15,215 nt of DNA. Source: an uncultured Lachnospiraceae bacterium (GTDB lineage Bacteria; Bacillota; Clostridia; Lachnospirales; Lachnospiraceae). Below are positions 7,177-13,185 of this stretch, one piece after another. The stretch covers positions 1 to 15,215 of the forward strand of contig UQDA01000043.1 in assembly GCA_900539715.1 (NCBI GenBank), in the 5' to 3' direction. The notes below the pieces were generated by a model. That model had not been told where the DNA came from. It searched no databases and worked only from the letters and a program-made list of their open reading frames with translations. How positions within the stretch are numbered: position 1 is the stretch's first letter; each line of letters starts with the position of its first letter. Position numbers and translations under genes: made by a program.

Positions 7177-8028
7177 ATGTTATCATTTATCGAAATTTTA
7201 AAAGCGGTCCTGTTTGGTATCGTTGAAGGTGTGACGGAATGGCTGCCGGTGAGCAGTACCGGACATATGATACTGCTGAATGAATTTGTCCATATGAATG
7301 TGAGCGAGGATTTCTGGGATATGTTCCTCGTCGTTATCCAGCTGGGCGCTATTCTGGCGGTAGTGCTGCTGTTCTGGAAGCAGCTCTGGCCGTTTCGATT
7401 TGCGAAAAAGGACCGGAAAAAGGGCATTGTCAAGACAGAAACGATGAACATGTGGTTTAAGATAATCGTGGCGTGCGTTCCGGCTGCAGTTGTGGGGCTT
7501 TTGTTTGACGATTTTCTGGAAAAATATCTGTATACGCCGACAGTCGTAGCAATCATGCTTATTCTGTTCGGTATCGGATTTATCATTATTGAAAATGGAA
7601 ACAGATCAAAAGCGGCAAGAGTCAGGAGCCTTTCTCAGCTTTCTTATAAGGATGCGATCATCATTGGTATGTTTCAGCTGATCGCAGCGGTATTTCCGGG
7701 TACGTCCCGCTCCGGAGCAACGATACTTGGCGGACTGATGATAGGTGTGTCCAGAACGGTCGCAGCAGAGTTTACGTTCTTTCTGGCTATTCCGGTCATG
7801 CTGGGCGCGAGCCTGTTAAAGATAGGGAAATTTTTCCTGAAGGGGTATGCTCTGGCAGCAGGTGAAGCTGTGATACTGCTTGTGGCAATGGCGGTGGCGT
7901 TCATCGTTTCCGTGCTCGTGATACGTTTCCTGATGGGATATATTAAAAAGCATGACTTCAAGGTGTTCGGCTGGTATCGCATCGCGCTGGGCGCAGTTGT
8001 GCTGCTGTATTTCTATGTAATCAAATAA
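7177..8028 (+). CDS. uppP: Undecaprenyl-diphosphate phosphatase UppP/BacA
   Basis: 283 aa, multi-spanning membrane protein. The ATG at 7177 follows a GAGAGGT site. Both family signatures are intact: EGVTEWLPVSSTGH (residues 17-30, with Glu17, Glu21 and His30) and FPGTSRSGATILGG (from 173, with Arg178). The enzyme dephosphorylates undecaprenyl diphosphate to recycle the wall lipid carrier, and its overexpression is known to give bacitracin resistance. The loop after the second helix (about residues 68-88, rich in Lys and Arg) is longer than in E. coli BacA. The gene is 66 bases after the patatin gene in the same direction without an intervening terminator, so it may be co-transcribed. A strong terminator follows. 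Confidence 0.96.
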   Translation: MLSFIEILKAVLFGIVEGVTEWLPVSSTGHMILLNEFVHMNVSEDFWDMFLVVIQLGAILAVVLLFWKQLWPFRFAKKDRKKGIVKTETMNMWFKIIVACVPAAVVGLLFDDFLEKYLYTPTVVAIMLILFGIGFIIIENGNRSKAARVRSLSQLSYKDAIIIGMFQLIAAVFPGTSRSGATILGGLMIGVSRTVAAEFTFFLAIPVMLGASLLKIGKFFLKGYALAAGEAVILLVAMAVAFIVSVLVIRFLMGYIKKHDFKVFGWYRIALGAVVLLYFYVIK

Positions 8029-8037
8029 TCTAAGCAG

Positions 8038-8069
8038 ACGGTCATTGTGTTTTACAATGGCCGTTTTTT
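8038..8069 (+). terminator. Intrinsic terminator of uppP
   Basis: ACGGTCATTGT (8038-8048) pairs with ACAATGGCCGT (8054-8064) with one T-G wobble, a five-base loop, and a T6 tract (8064-8069). Confidence 0.93.
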
Positions 8070-8079
8070 GTGCTATTCT
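8051..8079 (+). promoter_or_regulatory. Promoter of the xpaC-telA operon, embedded in the uppP terminator
   Basis: TTTACA (8051-8056), a 17-base spacer, and TATTCT (8074-8079) preceded by TGC, which is an extended -10. The -35 hexamer lies in the loop and 3' arm of the uppP terminator. The predicted start is near 8086. The leader carries a small hairpin, CCTGC-a-GGG paired with CCC-g-GCAGG (8093-8116). Confidence 0.7.
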
Positions 8080-8147
8080 GAGAGAAAGGCAGCCTGCAGG
8101 GAAAAGACCCGGCAGGAAGATTCTGGACAAACAGGGGTATGACAGCA

Positions 8148-9437
8148 ATGAACGAAAAAAATGATTTTTCCGATATTGGGAACAGGATAAAGGACGCAAT
8201 ACAGGATGCCGTTGGTTCGGGAGATTTTGGGCAGCTCAACGAGGTGATAAAAGGAACGGTAAACGGTGCGTTGGATGAGGTGGGAAAGCAGGTAGAGCAG
8301 GTCGGAAATGCGATGGGCAGAAGGGTGCCCCGGTATCCGAGGAGCGGTTCGGCAGGCGCAGGATATCAGACGGCACAGGCATATGAGCGTGAGGACGGGA
8401 CAACCATTTACAGGACTCCGCTGCCGCAGCGCGTGAGAAATCGGATTTTTTATAAAAACGGAAAGATCAGCGGTATCCTGCTGACTGTATTCGGGAGTAT
8501 TGCAGCAGGGGCATTCGGAATTCCGGCGCTGATATTGTTTATCACATGGATGATAACGGCAAAGGCTGCCCTGAGCACGCTGAGCATTGTGTTTCTGGTT
8601 CTGGCATCTGCGGGCGGTCTGATGTTGTGGCAGGGATGCCGCATCAGAAAACGTCTGACCAGAGCGGAGCGTTATCTGAAGCTTGCAGGAGAGGATATGT
8701 ATATCTGGATGCGCGATCTTTCAACGCGGACAGGTCTGAGTGAAGCAAGGCTGAGGCGTCAGGTAAAGGGGATGATACGGGACGGTTTTTTCCCTGAGGG
8801 ACATATGGATGAGGACGGATCGATATTTGTATTAAATGATGAAACGTGGGAGCAGTATCTGGAAGAGCGTGAGGAGTATGAAGCAAAGCAGATAGCGGAG
8901 CAGAAAAAGGTACGGCAGGAAAAACAGAATGCAAAATCAGTGCAGCAGGAGAGCACAGAGCAGGAGGAGAGCCCTGAGAGAGAGGCTCAGAGACGGCTCG
9001 AGCAGGAAGGGCACGATTATATGGAACAGCTTAGGGAGCTGAATCTGCAGATTCCCGGAGAGGTCATTTCCAATAAGCTCTATCAGCTTGATTATCTTCT
9101 GAACCGTATTTTTACAGCCCTGAGGGAGCATCCCGAAAAGAGCGCACAAATGCGCCGATTTATGGAATATTATCTGCCCACTACGGTGAAGCTTGTGGAA
9201 TCCTATGCGGAATTTGACCGCGCGGGCGTAGAGGGGGAGAATATAAAAAAGGCAAAGTGTGAGATAGAAAAGACGATGGACACCATCATAAGCGCTTTTG
9301 AAAAGGTGCTGGATGATCTGTATCAGGACGCTGCCTTTGAAGCGGCGGCAGATGCGAAGGTATTGAAGACAATACTCGCACAGGACGGATATGCGGAACA
9401 TGAATTTGAGGTATCCGGCAAAAAGGAGGGCATTTGA
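8148..9437 (+). CDS. XpaC-like (5-bromo-4-chloroindolyl phosphate hydrolysis family) membrane protein
   Basis: 429 aa from the ATG at 8148. The in-frame ATG at 8139 is only one base behind GGGG (8134-8137), too close for a ribosome binding site, while 8148 is ten bases away. Order of parts: polar N-terminus with helical VIKGTVNGALDEVGKQVEQV; two membrane segments (about residues 109-135 and 143-164); a compact region at about 173-238 that looks like a winged helix (RDLSTRTGLSEARLRRQVKG, then GSIFVLNDETW); a Glu/Gln-rich coiled coil (240-300); and the XpaC helical domain at the end. XpaC proteins are named from a phosphatase-like colony phenotype; no catalytic motif is evident and the mechanism is unknown. 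Its stop is two bases before telA, matching the xpaC-yaaN pairing known from B. subtilis. Confidence 0.82.
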   Translation: MNEKNDFSDIGNRIKDAIQDAVGSGDFGQLNEVIKGTVNGALDEVGKQVEQVGNAMGRRVPRYPRSGSAGAGYQTAQAYEREDGTTIYRTPLPQRVRNRIFYKNGKISGILLTVFGSIAAGAFGIPALILFITWMITAKAALSTLSIVFLVLASAGGLMLWQGCRIRKRLTRAERYLKLAGEDMYIWMRDLSTRTGLSEARLRRQVKGMIRDGFFPEGHMDEDGSIFVLNDETWEQYLEEREEYEAKQIAEQKKVRQEKQNAKSVQQESTEQEESPEREAQRRLEQEGHDYMEQLRELNLQIPGEVISNKLYQLDYLLNRIFTALREHPEKSAQMRRFMEYYLPTTVKLVESYAEFDRAGVEGENIKKAKCEIEKTMDTIISAFEKVLDDLYQDAAFEAAADAKVLKTILAQDGYAEHEFEVSGKKEGI

Positions 9438-9439
9438 AT

Positions 9440-10597
9440 ATGAAGAAGGATTTGGAAAAGATGATGCAGGAGGCACCGACGCTGACGCTGGAGCCGTTTG
9501 CCGAGGAGAAACCGGCAGAGGCCGTAAAACAGGAGGAGGTCAAAAAGGCAGATGAGATGGAAAGCCTGCGTGCGATACTGTCGCCTAAGGAGCAGGAGCA
9601 GGTAGAGGCGTTTGTGAAACAGATAGATGTCACAAATTCCCAGCTTGTTCTGCAGTACGGTGCGAGCGCACAGAAAAAGATAGCGGATTTTTCAGAAGCG
9701 GCGCTTGGGAATGTGCGCAGCAAGGATTTGGGAGAGATAGGAAATAATCTTGCATCTGTAGTGACGGAATTAAAGAGCATAGACGAAGAGGAAGAAGAAA
9801 AAGGCTTTCTGGGATTTTTTAAGAAGAATGCGAATAAGCTTGCGAATATGAAAGCAAAGTATGCCAAAGCAGAGGAAAATGTAGACCGTATCTGTAAGGT
9901 ACTGGAGGGGCATCAGATACAGCTGCTGAAGGATGCGGCTATGCTGGATCAGATGTATGAGCTGAATCTGACCTATTATAAAGAGCTGTCCATGTACATC
10001 CTTGCGGGAAAGGAAAAGCTGGAACAGGTACGCACAAAAGAGCTTCCGGAGCTTCTGGCTCGTGCCGAGCTGAGCGGGCTTCCTGAGGATACACAGAAGG
10101 CAAAGGATCTGGCGGAGCTGTGCAACCGTTTTGAAAAAAAGGTTTACGATCTGGAGCTGACCCGCACGGTGGCAATGCAGATGGCGCCGCAGATACGTAT
10201 GATACAGAGCAACGATACGGCGATGTCCGAAAAAATACAGTCTACGCTTGTCAATACGATCCCTCTCTGGAAGAGCCAGATGGTATTGGCGATAGGCGTG
10301 GAGCATTCTGCGCAGGCGGCAAAGGCGCAGCGGGAAGTATCGGATATGACGAATGCGCTCCTGAAGAAAAATGCAGAGACGTTAAAAATGGCGACGGTCG
10401 AGACTGCAAAGGAATCCGAGCGCGGTATTGTGGACATTGAGACGCTCAGGCAGACGAACGAGACACTGATATCCACGCTGGATGAGGTAATGCGCATCCA
10501 GGAGGATGGCAGGACGAAGCGGCGCGAGGCGGAGACCGAGCTTGTCCAGATAGAGGATGCCATGAGGAAAAAGCTGTTGGAGATGACCAGAAAATAA
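9440..10597 (+). CDS. TelA/YaaN-family toxic anion resistance protein
   Basis: 385 aa. The ATG at 9440 is nine bases after AAAGGAGGG; an in-frame TTG at 9434 is too close to that site. Apart from an acidic N-terminus the protein is nearly all charged helix, as in TelA/KlaA: FVKQIDVTNSQLVLQYGASAQ near residue 53, GFLGFFKKNANKLANMKAKY near 114, LELTRTVAMQMAPQIRMIQ in the middle, and IPLWKSQMVLAIG. It lacks a signal peptide and membrane segments, so it should be cytoplasmic and possibly self-associating. The family is linked to tellurite and other toxic-anion or envelope stress, without a defined reaction. It is co-transcribed with the XpaC-like gene upstream and probably the zinc-ribbon gene downstream. 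Confidence 0.92.
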   Translation: MKKDLEKMMQEAPTLTLEPFAEEKPAEAVKQEEVKKADEMESLRAILSPKEQEQVEAFVKQIDVTNSQLVLQYGASAQKKIADFSEAALGNVRSKDLGEIGNNLASVVTELKSIDEEEEEKGFLGFFKKNANKLANMKAKYAKAEENVDRICKVLEGHQIQLLKDAAMLDQMYELNLTYYKELSMYILAGKEKLEQVRTKELPELLARAELSGLPEDTQKAKDLAELCNRFEKKVYDLELTRTVAMQMAPQIRMIQSNDTAMSEKIQSTLVNTIPLWKSQMVLAIGVEHSAQAAKAQREVSDMTNALLKKNAETLKMATVETAKESERGIVDIETLRQTNETLISTLDEVMRIQEDGRTKRREAETELVQIEDAMRKKLLEMTRK

Positions 10598-10675
10598 GCG
10601 TCAGGAATCTGGCTTACTCATGAAAGATTTTGGATTTTCAGGAAATATCAGTCATAAAAAATGGGAGGCGTCGGG

Positions 10676-11161
10676 ATGGATTTTTTTAATAAGCTTGGAG
10701 AAACGATTGCGAATAAGAGCAAAGAGGTGGCGCAGTCCGCACGGGATGTCAAAGATATGGCGTCGCTGAAGGCGAAGATAGGGCAGCAGGAGAGCCGGAT
10801 AAAAAACTGGTATCAGGTGATAGGCGAAAAGGTATACCGCGCAGAAAAGGACCAGAAGCATTCCGCGTTGGAGACAGAGTTTTCCATGATAACGGATGCG
10901 TTTGCGGAAATAGGCAGACTGAAAAAAGAGATGGAAAAGATAAAAGGCGTGAAAACCTGCCCTTCCTGTAAGGCGGAAGTGGATGACAGCGTGAAATTCT
11001 GCCCGGAATGCGGGGAAAGGCTGATGTCAGAGTGTTCCTCAGAGATAGAGGATGAGCCCTGCGAATCTGCTGAAGAGGATGATAAGAACTGGATAGACCT
11101 TTCTGTGGCGCAGAGTGGGGAACATGATGTTGAAGAGGAGCAGGGCGGGGAGAACGAGTGA
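10676..11161 (+). CDS. Small coiled-coil zinc-ribbon protein, third gene of the xpaC-telA cluster
   Basis: 161 aa from the ATG at 10676, seven bases after GGGAGG (10663-10668). The ATG at 10661 overlaps that site and is rejected. The first 90 residues form amphipathic helix starting MDFFNKLGETIANKSKEVA. Then comes a zinc ribbon with Cys95, Cys98, Cys109 and Cys112 (CPSCKAEVDDSVKFCPECG). The tail from about 118 is strongly acidic and probably disordered. I know no reaction for it. Similar helix-plus-zinc-ribbon proteins occur beside XpaC/TelA genes in Clostridia, so it probably works with them. It is 78 bases after telA with no terminator between. Just after its stop lies a decayed tandem repeat in another frame, which may be a lost C-terminal extension. 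Confidence 0.8.
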   Translation: MDFFNKLGETIANKSKEVAQSARDVKDMASLKAKIGQQESRIKNWYQVIGEKVYRAEKDQKHSALETEFSMITDAFAEIGRLKKEMEKIKGVKTCPSCKAEVDDSVKFCPECGERLMSECSSEIEDEPCESAEEDDKNWIDLSVAQSGEHDVEEEQGGENE

Positions 11162-11177
11162 GAAAGTCTTTCCGCAG

Positions 11178-11261
11178 GAAGCGGCTGCACATCGAAGGGA
11201 TGAGCCTTGGGAAGCAGCAGCGCATCGAAAGGGATGAGCTTCAGGAATGCGGCTGCGGCAG
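11178..11261 (+). repeat. Degenerate 33-bp tandem repeat behind the zinc-ribbon gene
   Basis: Unit 1 (11178-11210) begins GAAGCGGCTGCACATCGAA. Unit 2 (11211-11244) begins GAAGCAGCAGCGCATCGAA and has one extra A. A partial third unit starts GAATGCGGCTGCGGCAG at 11245. Read in the frame of 11178, unit 1 gives EAAAHRRDEPW and unit 2 gives EAAAHRK before the extra A breaks the frame. The three differences in the alanine codons are all synonymous. Confidence 0.7.
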
Positions 11262-11339
11262 CGCCCGGTATCATGCCGTTCAAAAGTCCGATGAAGGCTG
11301 TTGAACGGCACGGAGAGGAGAATGGGCGCTGTTCGCGGC
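11252..11339. other. Large intergenic palindrome or structured RNA element
   Basis: Nested inverted repeats: CAGCGCCC (11259-11266) with GGGCGCTG (11324-11331), and TGCCGTTCAA (11274-11283) with TTGAACGGCA (11301-11310). Further pairing is possible outside (GCTGC 11252-11256 with GCGGC 11335-11339) and inside the loop (AGTC 11285-11288 with GGCT 11296-11299). No T tract follows, so it is not a standard terminator. It could be a structured non-coding RNA, an mRNA 3' end stabiliser or processing site, or a REP-like palindromic element. Apart from this element and the tandem repeat, the stretch 11162-11496 holds only the tRNA promoter. Confidence 0.6.
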
Positions 11340-11423
11340 ACCCTGCAGAATAGAACGCAAAAATATAATAAAGTCAATGCTATAATGAATATAAAAATTT
11401 TTTGAAAAAAATTAAAAAAATGC

Positions 11424-11452
11424 TTGCATTTTGTGTCAGAGTTTGGTATATT
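11424..11452 (+). promoter_or_regulatory. Promoter of the tRNA-Gln gene
   Basis: TTGCAT (11424-11429), a 17-base spacer, and TATATT (11447-11452), with A-rich sequence upstream (11396-11420) resembling an UP element. The predicted start is about 38 bases before the tRNA. Confidence 0.75.
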
Positions 11453-11496
11453 AAATGAGCGCGATGAACAAGACAACAGTTCAGAGCAAAAGATTT

Positions 11497-11568
11497 AGGG
11501 CTATCGCCAAACGGTAAGGCAACGGACTCTGACTCCGTCATTTCAAGGTTCGAATCCTTGTAGCCCTG
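11497..11568 (+). tRNA. tRNA-Gln (anticodon CTG)
   Basis: A 72-base cloverleaf. The acceptor AGGGCTA (11497-11503) pairs with TAGCCCT (11561-11567), and the discriminator is G. The D-arm is GCC..GGC. The anticodon stem ACGGA/TCCGT holds the loop CTCTGAC with anticodon CTG at 11529-11531. The T-arm is CAAGG-TTCGAAT-CCTTG. The layout matches bacterial tRNA-Gln closely. The 3' CCA is not encoded (CTA follows the discriminator), so it must be added by nucleotidyltransferase. It reads CAG codons. It stands alone with its own promoter and terminator. Confidence 0.97.
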
Positions 11569-11574
11569 CTAGTA

Positions 11575-11606
11575 AACCTCAGTAGAGAAATCTGCTGAGG
11601 TTTTTT
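11575..11606 (+). terminator. Intrinsic terminator of the tRNA-Gln gene
   Basis: AACCTCAG-T-AGA (11575-11586) pairs with TCT-G-CTGAGGTT (11591-11602) across a GAAA tetraloop, followed by T residues to 11606. Confidence 0.95.
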
Positions 11607-11873
11607 GTTATGTGAAATGCTGGATTTATGTGGAATCGAGGGGAGTGGGGGGAGTCGGGGAAGAGGAAACGGAGAAAAGATTGCTTGAGATTTATTTTGA
11701 AATAAGCGGTAAGTTATAATGAAAATAAAGGCTTCAATAATCAGTCATAAAGTCGGATAAAGGGTAGAGCGGGCAGCGCAGAGATGCGTATGCCCGTTTT
11801 ACCTTTTGGCTTAATTGTTTTCTGCGAGCAGATATTAAGAGATTTAATCCTTTTTAAGTCTTACAGTTTCTCG
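11607..11873. other. Intergenic stretch with one terminator-like hairpin and a possible short transcript
   Basis: No convincing gene is present. On the plus strand there is a perfect -10 hexamer TATAAT at 11715-11720 without a good -35. At 11770-11796 a hairpin (CGGGCA-GCGCA, GAGA loop, TGCGT-a-TGCCCG) is followed by TTTTACCTTTT. Together they could bound a small RNA of roughly 75 bases. On the minus strand I see no clear terminator for spoIIID, only AT-rich imperfect pairing around 11837-11863. Confidence 0.4.
11770..11800 (+). terminator. Terminator-like hairpin with no obvious upstream gene
   Basis: CGGGCA (11770-11775) with TGCCCG (11791-11796), and GCGCA (11776-11780) with TGCGT (11785-11789), closed by a GAGA loop. 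The T4 run at 11797-11800 follows on the plus strand. The minus-strand flank has no T tract. Confidence 0.6.
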
Positions 11874-12131
11874 TTATATAGGCAGTCGGTGCTGGTACTT
11901 TTCCTTTGTAGCCATTCCGCCCCGGATATGGCGTTCCGATTTGTTGATGTCCAAAACAACACGCGTCTGGGCAGCAAGGGACGGGTCGATCTGCTCGAGA
12001 CGCTCCGTTATGTCTTTATGTACCGTCGACTTGCTTACTCCAAACTTTTTTGCCGCCTGCCGCACTGTTGCATTACATTCGATGATATAACCGGCGACCG
12101 CCACAGCGCGCTCTTCGATATAATCCTTCAA
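11874..12131 (-). CDS. spoIIID: Sporulation transcriptional regulator SpoIIID
   Basis: 85 aa. It starts with TTG (12131-12129), supported by GGGAG eight bases upstream and by the conserved SpoIIID N-terminus MKDYIEERA (B. subtilis begins MHDYIKERT). The helix-turn-helix is at about residues 22-41 with the near-invariant FGVSKSTVHKD, followed by ERLEQIDPSLA and the basic C-terminal KSERHIRGGMATKEKY, which also contacts DNA in SpoIIID. The protein activates and represses many mother-cell genes after sigma-E becomes active, and its presence implies an endospore former. The length is close to that of B. subtilis SpoIIID (93 aa). It is the only gene of its transcript here. Confidence 0.96.
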   Translation of the reverse strand: MKDYIEERAVAVAGYIIECNATVRQAAKKFGVSKSTVHKDITERLEQIDPSLAAQTRVVLDINKSERHIRGGMATKEKYQHRLPI

Positions 12132-12158
12132 AGGAATTGCTCCCTAATACTTTTTTAC

Positions 12159-12187
12159 ATTGTATGAAGGGATTTTGCAGCTTATTA
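12159..12187 (-). promoter_or_regulatory. Sigma-E-type promoter of spoIIID
   Basis: On the minus strand the -10 reads CATACAAT (12166-12159), identical to the B. subtilis sigma-E consensus. Fourteen bases upstream is TAATAAG (12187-12181), close to the sigma-E -35 pattern containing ATA. The start would lie about 20 bases before the TTG. This agrees with known sigma-E control of spoIIID. Confidence 0.8.
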
Positions 12188-12288
12188 CCGACCTGTTCAA
12201 AAATCAGCCGCTTAACGTCAAGTCATAAAATCGTAAGAAATTTTTCAACTTTTGCAAAGGAAATCCGTTTCAAAGTCTGATATACTAA

Positions 12289-13109
12289 AATCAGCTATCA
12301 TGCAAAGGTCTGAAACTGAACGGTTATGGAAGACCGCTCCGGATACATATCGCGGTCGATACGGGAATGCATCGGCTGGGAGAAGGATGGGACTGCATTG
12401 GACGTATCCGCCAGATATTTTTTTTGAAAAATCTGGAGGTAAAAGGGATATTTACGCATCTATGTGCAGCAGACGGACATGGCCGCAGACAGCGTGCGTT
12501 TACAAAAAGGCAGGCAGAGCGTTTCTGGAAGACCGTGAGGCACTGGAAAAGGAAGGGATGGACTGCGGGCAGGCGCATCTTTTGAGCAGCTATGGGGTGC
12601 TTTCCTATCCTGAATTCGGAGGGGCGTTCGCACGCTGCGGCATCGCCCTTTACGGCGTGATGAGCAGCAGGGCGGATGAACGGCGGATGGAAACAGGGCT
12701 TTTGCCGGTGCTTTCCCTGTATGCAGGAGTCGTTTCCGTGCGGACGCTGGAAAAGGGCGAATGCGCGGGCTACGGACTGGCGTTTCGGGCAAGAAGGAGG
12801 ACACGTCTGGCGGTCCTGTCTGTCGGCTATGCGGACGGTGTGCCGCGCAGGCTTTCCTGCGGAAAGGGATATGTGCTGGTCGGCGGAAAAAGAGCTCCGA
12901 TAGCGGGACGGATATGTATGGACCAGATGCTTGTGGATGTGACCGGTATCGCAGGGGTAAAGGCGGGCGATAGGGCAGTACTGATAGGCAGGGATGGAAG
13001 GGAGAGCATCAGTGTCTGCGATATGGCAGGGCGCGCCGGGACGATTTCAAATGAAATATTGAGTTGTCTGGGAGCCAGGCTTGAGAGGATGGCAGACTCC
13101 TGTGATTGA
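12289..13109 (+). pseudogene. Remnant of a VanT/Alr-type alanine or serine racemase, truncated and frameshifted
   Basis: Two frames together give a racemase. From about 12307 the first frame reads NGYGRPLRIHIAVDTGMHRLGE, then IFTHLCAADGH and FTKRQAERF. At the TTT run 12522-12524 homology moves to another frame: FLEDREALEKEGMDCGQAHL, SSYGVLSYP, ARCGIALYGVMSS, then the conserved C-terminal domain with VGYADGVPRRLSCGKGYVL and GRICMDQMLVDVT. One lost T explains the shift. The first roughly 130 residues of the racemase domain, including the PLP lysine (usually K-A-N-A-Y-G-H-G), are absent, since a stop in this frame lies at 12286. The YGVLSYP/CGKGYVL style resembles the racemase half of VanT-type serine/alanine racemases. 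An ATG at 12252 opens an 285-codon frame across the second half, but its N-terminal part is not racemase-like. Confidence 0.85.
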
Positions 13110-13134
13110 CGAATAAACCGTTACAACTTATAAT
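13106..13134 (+). promoter_or_regulatory. Near-consensus sigma-A promoter of the SUV3-like helicase gene
   Basis: TTGACG (13106-13111), 17 bases, TATAAT (13129-13134). The -35 overlaps the TGA stop of the racemase remnant. The predicted start near 13141 leaves a leader of about 45 bases. Confidence 0.85.
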
Positions 13135-13185
13135 AAGCGTAATTGTTTTTGGCAGTATTTTTATAAGGTATAACGGAGAAGATTT

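Noticed and set aside
9286..9867. Long minus-strand frames (e.g. 193 codons) opposite the XpaC/TelA genes
   Set aside because: Low-complexity Ser/Phe-rich translations mirror the Glu/Lys-rich coiled coils on the plus strand; no family resemblance or ribosome binding site.
11497..11568. tRNA-Gln as an attachment site for an integrated element
   Set aside because: No integrase or phage genes are nearby, and I found no repeated copy of the tRNA 3' end in the window.
12252..13109. Open frame that could be called an intact 285-aa alanine racemase
   Set aside because: Its first about 90 codons are not racemase-like, while the true homologous residues (VDTGMHRLGE, IFTHLCAADGH) lie in another frame over the same bases. 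The PLP lysine region is missing, so it is a broken gene.
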